Part shown: piece after piece, positions 53,494-64,000 of the stretch
Layout of the letters: each line of letters starts with the position of its first letter
How positions within the stretch are numbered: the stretch's first letter is position 1
NCBI RefSeq assembly: GCF_007725405.1
Contig: NZ_CP042163.1
Coordinates: 3,038,001 to 3,102,000 of the forward strand
Origin: Shouchella miscanthi
GTDB taxonomy: Bacteria > Bacillota > Bacilli > Bacillales > Bacillaceae_D
Direction of reading: 5' to 3'
DNA length: 64,000 bases
Program-made: the position numbers and the translations under genes
Notes under the pieces: model-generated
Database searches by the model: none
What the model was told of the DNA's origin: nothing
Seen by the model: the letters and a program-made list of their open reading frames with translations, nothing else

Positions 53494-53976
53494 TTATCTC
53501 TTTCTTACGTACGTACGGTATTCATGGGGGTAACGATTTTTTTCGTCCATTGTTCCAGCAATGGCTTCTACGAGCTCCCACTCATCCTCTTCCAATGCAG
53601 GAACGAACGTGTCTGCATCAAATGTATCCTCAATAACGGTAACAATTTGTTTATCACAATGATTCCAAAACAATTTAAAGATTTCTGTACCACCGATGAC
53701 GAAAATCTCTTGTTCTTTACTGAGCGCTAATACGTCATCCACCGAATACACAACATCTGTATCTGGTGCAGCAAAGGAGTGATTTCTCGTCAAAACGATG
53801 TTGCGACGATTTGGCAAAGGTCCATTCATGGAATCAAATGTCTTTCTTCCCATCACAATCGTCTTACCCGTTGTCGTTTGTTTGAAATGTTTTAAATCGG
53901 CAGGAAGATGCCAAGGCATGTCATTGTTCTTTCCAATGCCATGCGCTTTATCACGAGCATATACGAATGTAATCAT
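53494..53976 (-). CDS. dfrA: Dihydrofolate reductase
   Basis: 160 residues. Start [30 protein letters not shown] contains the active-site WHLPxDLxxF; [15 protein letters not shown] and [11 protein letters not shown] complete the NADPH and folate sites. It regenerates tetrahydrofolate used up by thymidylate synthase, whose gene overlaps it by 4 bp. Confidence 0.97.
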   Translation of the reverse strand: MITFVYARDKAHGIGKNNDMPWHLPADLKHFKQTTTGKTIVMGRKTFDSMNGPLPNRRNIVLTRNHSFAAPDTDVVYSVDDVLALSKEQEIFVIGGTEIFKLFWNHCDKQIVTVIEDTFDADTFVPALEEDEWELVEAIAGTMDEKNRYPHEYRTYVRKR

Positions 53977-54767
53977 ACAGACACCTCTGCTTTTATATGC
54001 GGATGCGCTTCATACCCAACAAGTTCGAAATCATCAAATGTAAACGAGAAGATATCGTTCACTTCTGGGTTCATTTTCATTGTTGGCAATGGATGTGGCT
54101 CTCTTGAAAGTTGCAATTTTGCTTGTTCAATATGATTGGAGTAAAGGTGTGCATCACCAAACGTATGAACAAATTCACCCGGCTCTAAATCACATACTTG
54201 CGCAATCATCATTGTTAATAACGCGTAAGAGGCAATATTAAACGGCACCCCTAAAAAGACATCGGCGCTCCGTTGATAAAGCTGGCAGGAAAGCTTTCCA
54301 TCTTGAACATAGAATTGAAAGAGACAGTGGCATGGCGCCAGTGCCATATCATCAATTTCTGCAACGTTCCATGCATTTACAACGAGGCGTCGCGAATCAG
54401 GGTTCGTTTTTATTTGCTCCACCACTTCTTTTATTTGATCAACTGTTCTTCCGTTTGCTCCTTCCCACGAACGCCACTGTTTTCCGTAAACAGGTCCTAG
54501 ATCACCAGTTTCATCTGCCCATTCATTCCAAATGCGCACACCATTATCTTGTAAATACTTTATATTCGTATCACCTTGTAAAAACCACAGGAGCTCATGG
54601 ATAATTGAGCGCAGATGCACTTTTTTTGTTGTTACAACTGGAAAACCTTCTTGTAGATTAAATCTCATTTGATATCCAAACGTACTAATTGTTCCAGTGC
54701 CTGTCCGATCTGATTTTTGCGAGCCGTGTGTTAGCACATGCTCGCATAGCTGTAAATACTGCTTCAT
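53973..54767 (-). CDS. thyA: Thymidylate synthase (ThyA type)
   Basis: 264 residues from ATG 54765-54767, exactly the common ThyA length; a further ATG four codons upstream abuts the ribosome-binding site. Active-site Cys in [14 protein letters not shown]; other motifs [47 protein letters not shown]. It methylates dUMP with methylene-THF. Coupled to dfrA. In B. subtilis thyB-dfrA lies elsewhere; here the pair is set between yunC and yunB. Confidence 0.97.
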   Translation of the reverse strand: MKQYLQLCEHVLTHGSQKSDRTGTGTISTFGYQMRFNLQEGFPVVTTKKVHLRSIIHELLWFLQGDTNIKYLQDNGVRIWNEWADETGDLGPVYGKQWRSWEGANGRTVDQIKEVVEQIKTNPDSRRLVVNAWNVAEIDDMALAPCHCLFQFYVQDGKLSCQLYQRSADVFLGVPFNIASYALLTMMIAQVCDLEPGEFVHTFGDAHLYSNHIEQAKLQLSREPHPLPTMKMNPEVNDIFSFTFDDFELVGYEAHPHIKAEVSV

Positions 54768-54783
54768 TGTTTGCTTCATCCCT

Positions 54784-55095
54784 TCACTCTGCTTGTTTCA
54801 TTTTTAAAAGCGCTTCTTTACCAATTGTCCCTTTTGTTATGCCTAATTCTTCGCATTTAAACGTGACAGATTCAAGTGGCGCATCTAATAACTGTTCAAT
54901 CGTACGGACACCTACTGCTCTAGCAGCAAGAATCCCACGTTCTTTTAACTTTTCATTTAACAGTGCGACGTCTAATGCTCCGCACATAATATAGCCTGCA
55001 TCACATGTTACTGCCATAAAGTTGGTCTTTGGCAACTTAACGGTAATCGCCAAGAACGTTTCTCCTTCAATGCTAATAGGATCAACATTAATCAT
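54784..55095 (-). CDS. yunC: YunC (DUF1805) protein
   Basis: 103 residues, with [21 protein letters not shown] and [15 protein letters not shown] typical of YunC/DUF1805. Function unknown. AAAGGAG precedes ATG 55093-55095. Sits between yunD and thyA, all on the minus strand with short gaps. Confidence 0.9.
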   Translation of the reverse strand: MINVDPISIEGETFLAITVKLPKTNFMAVTCDAGYIMCGALDVALLNEKLKERGILAARAVGVRTIEQLLDAPLESVTFKCEELGITKGTIGKEALLKMKQAE

Positions 55096-55133
55096 GGAAC
55101 AATCGCTCCTTTTTCAATTCATTTCTTCACACA

Positions 55134-56489
55134 TTATGAAAAAGTAAGCTTGTTTGTTCCTGTCTGCAATAATTTTGCCAGAATATCACGTAAAAACTCT
55201 GGTAGTAAATAGTGCTTCATTTCCGCATTGGCAATATGGGGAAACAAAAAACCAAACGTGTACATATCAAGTGTTGCCAACCGATAAAGCTTCGTTTCAG
55301 CAATGGTTTGTCCGTTTACAAGGATCCCTGTCGGTGTAATGGTAATACCAGTAAACAGCATTAGACCTAACACTTTGCCACGAAATCCAAAGCCTTTTAG
55401 CTCTAGCTTTACAATATCATCTGTCTGTGCCCGACGTATAGTCTCGATTAGCTGCTTCCCTGTTAACTCAACGATGCAAGGATTGATCGGGTGTGGACAA
55501 ATACGATGAATATCACCATATGTCACATCCCCCATTGGTAAACTCTCCATTAATACACCAGCATTCATCATTCCAATTTCTTCTTCACACCATTCTGTTA
55601 AGGCATCACATAAGGCTTGTGTTGCAACCGATGGCTCGAACCATTTTACTTCAAAAGGTTTAACAAGCGAAACGATTGGTTGTGATAGTGCCTCCACAGC
55701 CTCTTGATTTAATGATTCTAAAAGCTGTTTACTCCCTTTGTCTTCTTTACAACTTGTCGGGTCAATTAATGTTGGCTGAACGCTTATAACATCCTTGTTA
55801 TCAAATACTAACGTTAGCTCCCCTAAAAAAATCCCATGTTTCCCTGCTTGGGTTATCCATGTATCTTTCACTTTTAACCCATTTTGTAAACTATGGTGTG
55901 TGTGTGCGCCAATGATCGCTGTAATCCCTTCGACTTCATTGGCAATTTGTTCGTCTTTAGGAAGCCCTAAATGAGACAGAAGAATTACTGCATCTACTTT
56001 ATCTTTCAATTGATTTACATGTGCTTGAATTCCCTCAATGGAATAAGACACATCCCAACCAAGCTGTTCATAAAAATGCGTCATCGCGGATGTATAGCCA
56101 ATATACGCTATTTGTAACCCTGCAATTGTATCGATTTGGTGTGGAACTGCCCAGCTCGGACGCAAACCAGTTTTCCGGTCAAACAAGTTTGCAACAATAA
56201 CGTTAAAGTCTGCTTCACTGTACATATCATCTAACATTTTTTGCGAGAACGTAACCCCTTCATTATTACCAATGGTAGCAAAGTCTACATTCGCTTCATT
56301 TAGTAACTGAATGTTTCCAATACCTCCTGTTGCTTCTGTCATTGGGTTTGCTCGATCCGCATGGTCTCCTAAATCCACGTAACGGACGTTCTCGTTTTGG
56401 TTACGTTTTATATGCCCAACGATATTTGCCCAATGTTGAAAACCACTGTGAATATCGTTTGTATGATAAATGGTTATAGTCGTTGTAAT
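55134..56489 (-). CDS. yunD: Bifunctional metallophosphatase/5'-nucleotidase-like protein YunD (non-canonical start)
   Basis: About 451 residues: N-terminal metallophosphoesterase domain (TIYHTNDIHSGF with the DxH ligands, then DLGDHADR, IGNNE, GAHTHHSL) and a C-terminal 5'-nucleotidase domain (ELTGKQLIETIRRAQ). The conserved N-terminus lies upstream of the first GTG (56376-56378), and no ATG, GTG or TTG exists in frame before the upstream stop at 56538-56540. AAGGAGG at 56498-56504 is placed for initiation at ATT (56487-56489, eight bases) or ATC (56490-56492). Starting at the GTG would delete the metal-binding DxH. Confidence 0.85.
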   Translation of the reverse strand: MTTTITIYHTNDIHSGFQHWANIVGHIKRNQNENVRYVDLGDHADRANPMTEATGGIGNIQLLNEANVDFATIGNNEGVTFSQKMLDDMYSEADFNVIVANLFDRKTGLRPSWAVPHQIDTIAGLQIAYIGYTSAMTHFYEQLGWDVSYSIEGIQAHVNQLKDKVDAVILLSHLGLPKDEQIANEVEGITAIIGAHTHHSLQNGLKVKDTWITQAGKHGIFLGELTLVFDNKDVISVQPTLIDPTSCKEDKGSKQLLESLNQEAVEALSQPIVSLVKPFEVKWFEPSVATQALCDALTEWCEEEIGMMNAGVLMESLPMGDVTYGDIHRICPHPINPCIVELTGKQLIETIRRAQTDDIVKLELKGFGFRGKVLGLMLFTGITITPTGILVNGQTIAETKLYRLATLDMYTFGFLFPHIANAEMKHYLLPEFLRDILAKLLQTGTNKLTFS

Positions 56490-56517
56490 GATGGTTTCCT
56501 CCTTGAAGCAAGCTGGT

Positions 56518-57335
56518 TTACATGATGCCTTGAATGATTAGTTGAATGGCAAGAGCAATAAAGACAATTCTCATTACAATGATAAGTATGTTTGATTGTA
56601 AACGGCGGTTAAGCCAAGCACCACATTTTGCCCCGAAATAGGCGCCTGGAATAAGGGCCAGAACAAGTAACCATTCAACATGCCCCCCAAAGCATAAGCA
56701 CCCGTTCCAACAATCGCTGAGAATAAGACAAGTAACATAGCAGTGGCAGTAGCAATCTTTATTGGAAAACCGAATAAAAGCATCATAACAGGAACCATGA
56801 TCGCCCCACCACCAACACCAAATAAACTCGATAAGAAACCGACAACAACGCTAATGATAATGGCAGTTGGGTAAGAAAATCCATAAGCATACGGCTTTCC
56901 TGTGTCATCAATACCTGTACGCCAGTAAGCTTTCTCTACCTCTTTTTCTTTATGCTGCTGAGGTCGAAAAAACAAGCTTAACGCAATAAGCAGCATAAAA
57001 AAGCCGAAATAAATAAGGAATGCATCAGTGGGTAGGAGTCGACTTACAAAAGTCCCTAGTATCGCTCCAGGCGCTATACCAATGAGAAAGATAAACCCAC
57101 TTTTCACATCCATTGTTCGCTGTTTCCCATAAGCGATTACGGAAGAAATGCCAGTAACAATCATTGTCGCGAGAGACGTTCCCGCCGCCGCTTGCGACGT
57201 TAGGCTAGGTACATCAGCTAACACCATTGGCAATAGTAATAAAGCGGGAACGACAATAACGCCACCACCAAGGCCGAGCAGACTTCCAAAAGCGCCTGCT
57301 ATAAAACCTACAATAAGAAAAAGGATAATAAACAC
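56518..57335 (-). pseudogene. yunE: YunE, TauE/SafE sulfite-exporter-like permease with a frameshift
   Basis: The intact frame gives 253 residues ending in a non-membrane tail. Shifting by one base at the C6 run (56683-56688; G6 on the coding strand) restores HVEWLLVLALIPGAYFGAK...RLQSNILIIVMRIVF...QLIIQGIM and a stop at 56518-56520, for a total of about 272 residues, the normal YunE length. The first six or seven helices and GLGGGVIVVP/GVGGGAIMVP family repeats are intact. One G seems missing: sequencing error, phase-variable tract or true mutation. Ends 29 bp upstream of the yunD start. Confidence 0.85.
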
Positions 57336-57353
57336 AAATCATTCTCCTAGCTT

Positions 57354-58199
57354 TTAAAATAAATCAAGCTGTCGCGATGCTAAGTCTTTGTATGTGATAT
57401 TCATATTTCCGATTAGCGACCGGGCGTTGCTAGCCGCATGACCACCAGAATTGTTATTGAATACAACAAACACATCATCCACTTTCTGCGACAAGCGTTG
57501 CAAGTTTGCTTCCCATTCCTTTAATTCTTGCTGATTGTAATCGTAGAGATAACGAACATCACGCCAGTTCTCACCGTTTCGAGGACCATTCCAACCGTGA
57601 CGATTGCGCCCGTGAAATCGCACAAGCGTTTTTTCTTTTGTAGTCGGTTCTAAAATGGTAGGGACGGAGCCCGGACCAGCTTGAGGTTCATCACAAATAC
57701 TATGTATCCAATCATCTTCTCGCATATACTGTAACGTCTTCTCTTTATACGGAGCATCAAACCATGAATGATGACGAAACTCAAGGGCTGTCGGAAAATC
57801 TCTAAGCTTTTCACGAACAAATCGTAACGCATGGACATGTTTTGTTGTAACATCAAACCACGGTGGAAATTGACATAAAACCATTGCTAATTTATTCGCC
57901 TGTATTAATGGCTCTAACGAATCTTTAAACGCTTCATACATTTGATCTCTAGATGAAAAAGGCGATTCACCACGTTGGTGCCCCGTAATGTCTTGATAAG
58001 CTTTCACAATAAATTTAAACGAATTGGGTGTTTCCCGAATCCATTTCTCCATTGATGCTCTCGATTGCACAGCATAAAAGCTAGAATCCAATTCAACAAT
58101 AGGAAAATAACCAGCATAAGTCTCTAGTTTCTGATGAGGTTTAACCCCTTCATATAATGAATAATGGTCGCCCCACCCGGTTAAACCAATGTATATCAC
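57354..58199 (-). CDS. yunF: DUF72 family protein YunF
   Basis: 281 residues, predicted TIM-barrel of the DUF72/YecE family: IYIGLTGWGD, VELDSSFYAVQ, FRHHSWF and the C-terminal VFVVFNNNSGGHAASNA. Function unknown. It starts 19 bp upstream of yunE on the same strand and follows a 185-bp gap with two inverted repeats. Matches yunF by neighbourhood. Confidence 0.92.
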   Translation of the reverse strand: MIYIGLTGWGDHYSLYEGVKPHQKLETYAGYFPIVELDSSFYAVQSRASMEKWIRETPNSFKFIVKAYQDITGHQRGESPFSSRDQMYEAFKDSLEPLIQANKLAMVLCQFPPWFDVTTKHVHALRFVREKLRDFPTALEFRHHSWFDAPYKEKTLQYMREDDWIHSICDEPQAGPGSVPTILEPTTKEKTLVRFHGRNRHGWNGPRNGENWRDVRYLYDYNQQELKEWEANLQRLSQKVDDVFVVFNNNSGGHAASNARSLIGNMNITYKDLASRQLDLF

Positions 58200-58244
58200 A
58201 TTCTGTTCCTCCAGAGATGTTTTTTTCTATTTTAACGTAAAAAA

Positions 58245-58297
58245 GAGAGAAATGCGATTCTCTCGTCTAGCTAAAACTAGAACCCTTCTAACTAGCT
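58245..58297. repeat. Two inverted repeats upstream of yunF
   Basis: GAGAGAA-ATGCGA-TTCTCTC (58246-58265) and a longer imperfect hairpin AGCTA...TTCTAACTAGCT around 58269-58297. Role unknown; both lie in the yunF 5' region. Confidence 0.4.
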
Positions 58298-58332
58298 CTA
58301 TTGGCAAAAGCTGATCAAACATCTTTTCCCAT

Positions 58333-58367
58333 AAAAAAGAGAAGAACGGCATTCGCTCTTCTCTTTC
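58333..58367 (-). terminator. Terminator of the suf operon
   Basis: AAAGAGAAGA...TCTTCTCTTT stem starting 18 bases after the sufB stop codon, with a T run on the minus strand. Confidence 0.8.
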
Positions 58368-58384
58368 TATCAAAAGGTTTTAGA

Positions 58385-59782
58385 TTACCCAATTGAACCT
58401 TCCATCTCAAACTTGATTAAACGATTCATTTCAACGGCATATTCCATTGGAAGTTCTTTCGTAAATGGCTCAATGAAGCCCATAACGATCATTTCTGTTG
58501 CTTCTTCTTCACCAAGACCACGGCTCATAAGATAGAACAATTGATCCTCAGATACTTTTGATACCGTTGCTTCATGCTCAAGTGTAATGTTGTTATTGAG
58601 AATTTCGTTATAAGGAATCGTATCAGACGTAGACTCATTATCCATGATGAGCGTATCACACTCAATCTTAGATTTTGACCCATCTGATTTACGTCCGAAG
58701 TGGCAAATTCCACGGTATGTTACTTTTCCACCTTGTTTTGAAATGGATTTCGATACAATGGTAGACGAACAGTTTGGTGCAAGATGCGTTACTTTTGCAC
58801 CAGCATCTTGATGTTGGCCTTTTCCTGCAATCGCAATGGAAAGAACTGTACCTTTCGCGCCTTCTCCACGCATAATAACGGCTGGGTATTTCATTGTTAA
58901 TTTAGAACCGATGTTTCCATCTACCCATTCCATAGTTGCGCCTTTGTCAGCAACCGCACGCTTTGTTACAAGATTAAATACGTTTGGCGCCCAGTTTTGA
59001 ATCGTTGTATAACGGCAATATGCGTTATCCTTTACGATGATTTCAACAACTGCACTGTGAAGTGAGTTTGTTGTATAAACTGGGGCTGTACAACCCTCAA
59101 CGTAATGTACGGAACTGTCTTCATCCGCAATAATTAGTGTTCGCTCGAACTGCCCCATATTCTCTGAGTTAATTCGGAAATATGCTTGAAGTGGCGTTTC
59201 CACTTTTACGCCTTTAGGCACATAGATAAATGAGCCACCAGACCATACAGCTGAATTTAATGCAGAGAACTTATTGTCAGCTGCAGGAATGACAGAAGCA
59301 AAATGTTCTCTAAAGATGTCTTCGTTTTCTTTTAAAGCAGAATCTGTATCTTTAAAGACAACACCAAGCTTTTCTAGATCTTCCTGCATGTTGTGATAAA
59401 CGACTTCGGATTCATACTGAGCCGACACACCTGCAAGATACTTTTGCTCTGCTTCAGGAATCCCAAGCTTATCAAACGTATTTTTAATTTCTTCCGGAAC
59501 TTCATCCCAAGAACGCTCTGTTTTATCTGAGGCTTTAACGTAATACGTAATGTCATCAAAGTTTAACTCTGAAAGGTCGCCACCCCACTGAGGCATTGGC
59601 ATTTTATAAAATTGTTCAAGTGATTTTAAACGGAAGTCTAACATCCACTTAGGTTCGCTCTTCATACGCGAGATTTCTTCAACGATCTCTTTTGTTAATC
59701 CACGTCCAGAACGGAAAATGGATACGTCACGATCCGAAAACCCGTATTTGTATTCACCGATATCAGGCATTTTTTTTGCCAT
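58385..59782 (-). CDS. sufB: Fe-S cluster assembly scaffold SufB
   Basis: 465 residues, the standard Gram-positive SufB. Landmarks: [47 protein letters not shown] and the C-terminal [25 protein letters not shown]. SufB receives sulfur from SufS-SufU and forms a BC2D complex on which clusters are built. GGGAGG precedes ATG. Last gene of sufC-D-S-U-B. Confidence 0.97.
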   Translation of the reverse strand: MAKKMPDIGEYKYGFSDRDVSIFRSGRGLTKEIVEEISRMKSEPKWMLDFRLKSLEQFYKMPMPQWGGDLSELNFDDITYYVKASDKTERSWDEVPEEIKNTFDKLGIPEAEQKYLAGVSAQYESEVVYHNMQEDLEKLGVVFKDTDSALKENEDIFREHFASVIPAADNKFSALNSAVWSGGSFIYVPKGVKVETPLQAYFRINSENMGQFERTLIIADEDSSVHYVEGCTAPVYTTNSLHSAVVEIIVKDNAYCRYTTIQNWAPNVFNLVTKRAVADKGATMEWVDGNIGSKLTMKYPAVIMRGEGAKGTVLSIAIAGKGQHQDAGAKVTHLAPNCSSTIVSKSISKQGGKVTYRGICHFGRKSDGSKSKIECDTLIMDNESTSDTIPYNEILNNNITLEHEATVSKVSEDQLFYLMSRGLGEEEATEMIVMGFIEPFTKELPMEYAVEMNRLIKFEMEGSIG

Positions 59783-59801
59783 TCGGAATCCCTCCTAATA
59801 G

Positions 59802-62762
<2,961 letters not shown>

Positions 62763-62813
62763 ACAATACCATCCTTTGCTGTTTTATCGTTAAAAGCAGT
62801 TTTGTTAACTGAA

Positions 62814-63605
62814 TTACGCTTCTTGACCAGCGTCAACTCGCTCATCTTCAATTCCAAGCTCTTCTTTAATCCAGTCATATCCTTCTGCCTCAAGACGCTC
62901 AGCAAGCTCTGCTCCACCAGATTTTACAATACGACCTTGCATCATAACGTGTACTTTATCTGGCGTGATGTAGTCAAGCAAACGTTGATAGTGAGTAATA
63001 ATTAAGCAACCGAAGTTTTCACCACGCATTTGGTTTACACCTTCAGATACAACTTTTAACGCATCAATATCTAAACCAGAATCAATCTCATCCAGGATCG
63101 CGATGCGCGGCTCTAGCATAAGCAATTGCAGAATTTCATTACGCTTTTTCTCACCGCCTGAGAAACCTTCGTTTAAGTAACGCTGCGCAAAAGATTGATC
63201 CATGTCAAGAACATCCATTTTTTCGTCCATTTTACGGATGAATTTCATCAAAGATAGCTCGTCGCCTTCCTCACGGTTTGCATTAATGGCTGAACGCATG
63301 AAGTCCGCATTCGTAATACCACTAATCTCACTTGGATATTGCATCGCTAAAAACATACCAGCGCGAGCACGCTCGTCCACTTCCATTTCAAGTACATCTT
63401 CGCCATCCATTGTGACAGAACCGCTCGTAATTTCGTATTTAGGATGACCCATAATGGCAGAAGCAAGTGTTGATTTACCTGTTCCGTTAGGTCCCATAAT
63501 GGCGTGGATTTCTCCACCGTTAATTTCTAGATTAAAATCCTTTAAGATTTCCTTATCGTCAATAGAGACGTGTAAATTCTCAATCTTTAAGTTAGGTACA
63601 GACAT
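62814..63605 (-). CDS. sufC: Fe-S assembly ATPase SufC
   Basis: 263-residue ABC-type ATPase. Walker [10 protein letters not shown], signature [14 protein letters not shown], Walker [13 protein letters not shown]. It drives conformational change in SufBC2D. ATG 63603-63605 is preceded by GGAGGG; the longest frame starts at that site. First gene of the operon; a promoter with an overlapping Fur-like box and a leader hairpin lie upstream. Confidence 0.97.
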   Translation of the reverse strand: MSVPNLKIENLHVSIDDKEILKDFNLEINGGEIHAIMGPNGTGKSTLASAIMGHPKYEITSGSVTMDGEDVLEMEVDERARAGMFLAMQYPSEISGITNADFMRSAINANREEGDELSLMKFIRKMDEKMDVLDMDQSFAQRYLNEGFSGGEKKRNEILQLLMLEPRIAILDEIDSGLDIDALKVVSEGVNQMRGENFGCLIITHYQRLLDYITPDKVHVMMQGRIVKSGGAELAERLEAEGYDWIKEELGIEDERVDAGQEA

Positions 63606-63627
63606 GTGTATTCCCTCCATGAATTAA

Positions 63628-63655
63628 GCAAGCCTGCTTATTCAAACAGACTTGC
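63628..63655 (-). promoter_or_regulatory. Leader hairpin before sufC
   Basis: GCAAGCCTG (63628-63636) pairs with CAGACTTGC (63647-63655) with one mismatch, in the 5' leader 10 bases before the sufC ribosome-binding site. No terminator-type U run on the minus strand. Confidence 0.45.
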
Positions 63656-63663
63656 ATGCTTTT

Positions 63664-63682
63664 TTTAATGATTATCAATCTA
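63664..63682. promoter_or_regulatory. Putative Fur-like box at the suf promoter
   Basis: On the minus strand TAGATTGATAATCATTAAA agrees with the 19-bp Fur consensus GATAATGATAATCATTATC at 14 positions. It overlaps the -10 of the suf promoter. Confidence 0.45.
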
Positions 63683-63705
63683 TTCTCATTCTAATTTTAT
63701 AACAA
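63677..63705 (-). promoter_or_regulatory. Putative sigma-A promoter of sufCDSUB
   Basis: Minus strand TTGTTA (63700-63705), 17-base spacer, TAGATT (63677-63682); about 70 bp before the sufC ATG. Confidence 0.5.
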
Positions 63706-63751
63706 ATACTCCTATACTTCAAGAAGACCGAGTTAGAAATATCAACCTCAT

Positions 63752-63788
63752 TTAAAACAGAGCCTTACGCGGAAAGCATAAGGCTCTT
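63752..63788 (-). terminator. Terminator between the terminal small gene and the suf operon
   Basis: AGAGCCTTA/TAAGGCTCT stem (63759-63767 with 63779-63787) downstream of the small minus-strand ORF. Confidence 0.65.
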
Positions 63789-63807
63789 TAAATTCGTGTT
63801 ATGGCTA

Positions 63808-63981
63808 TTAACTTGTGTGTGACTGGATAGACTGAACAAGCTGATTACACGCATCATGTTCTTTTGTTCGCTCTCGTTCGATTTGCAGGCGTTTGTCTAA
63901 GCTGCTTTCATACTCGGCGTAGCTAACACCATGTCTTTGTTGTAATCCTTTTTCCATTTCACTTGTGTAGGAAAGTCGCAT
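63808..63981 (-). CDS. Small hypothetical protein, 57 residues
   Basis: ATG 63979-63981 to TAA 63808-63810. The product MRLSYTSEMEKGLQQRHGVS... is strongly charged and helical (SLDKRLQIERERTKEHDACN), without membrane segments. An in-frame stop lies at 63997-63999, so the frame is closed within the window and starts at this ATG if real. The ribosome-binding site is weak (GAGAGA 11-16 bases off). A terminator follows. Not recognised. Confidence 0.5.
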   Translation of the reverse strand: MRLSYTSEMEKGLQQRHGVSYAEYESSLDKRLQIERERTKEHDACNQLVQSIQSHTS

Positions 63982-64000
63982 GTTCGAAATTGTCTCTCAT

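Overview
The window is a chromosomal stretch of an endospore-forming Bacillaceae species. Spore genes (a ger germinant-receptor operon, tlp, a SplA-like gene, yutC, yutH, yunB, a LytH-type peptidase, a Spo0E-like phosphatase) and long blocks that match the Bacillus subtilis yug, yui-yum, yut, yun and suf neighbourhoods support this. Aminofutalosine synthase, two Na+/H+-antiporter-type carriers and the divergence from B. subtilis suggest a haloalkaliphilic relative (Alkalihalobacillus/Shouchella-like); that placement is inference. No insertion sequence, prophage, CRISPR array or rRNA was seen.

Layout. 1-4000: end of ppaC, then a ger operon in B-A-C order behind a sigma-G-like promoter. 4066-8730: a catabolic cassette (DeoR regulator, DUF1537 four-carbon acid-sugar kinase, PdxA2, GntP permease) that fits D-threonate/erythronate use. 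8811-18100: tRNA-Ala(GGC), yugN, pgi, ddl, an iron alcohol dehydrogenase, yuzA, yugI, then alaR-alaT-thiM-helicase. 18230-20603: cysteine hydrolase, luxS, a YihY membrane protein, HU. 20638-28241: yuiF, pepA, yuiD, yuiC, yuiB, an NDH-2 (yumB type) and the ferredoxin-NADP reductase yumC. 28281-33682: mannitol operon mtlA-mtlR-mtlF-mtlD. 33894-35414: amino-acid ABC importer without its ATPase. 35448-42071: Fe-S carriers yutM and yutI, a Spo0E-like small gene, mqnE, dapF, yuzB, a TetR-YutJ fusion, yuzD, tlp and a SplA-like gene. 42117-48564: thrC-thrB and yutH-G-F-E-D-C. 48604-57335: lipA, lytH, a lysine-riboswitch-controlled transporter, yunB, dfrA, thyA, yunC, yunD, yunE. 57354-63981: yunF, the sufC-D-S-U-B operon and a small ORF.

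Themes. Fe-S cluster biogenesis (suf, yutM, yutI) sits with consumers (lipA, mqnE) and with flavin/NAD redox enzymes (yumB, yumC, yutJ). Amino-acid metabolism is represented by alaRT, thrBC, dapF and a lysine transporter under an L-box.

The most unusual items are: (i) a TetR regulator continuous in frame with the NADH dehydrogenase YutJ, with an internal ribosome-binding site and a hairpin in its leader; (ii) a mannitol EIICB carrying two tandem EIIB domains; (iii) yunD with no ATG/GTG/TTG start, probably using ATT or ATC; (iv) yunE broken by one base in a C6 run; (v) an NhaC-type carrier under a lysine riboswitch; (vi) the pgi ribosome-binding site buried in a terminator-like hairpin; (vii) three short genes, of 53, 56 and 57 residues, that length-limited gene calling would miss. 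Starts were moved to codons with properly spaced Shine-Dalgarno sequences where the longest frame was not convincing.
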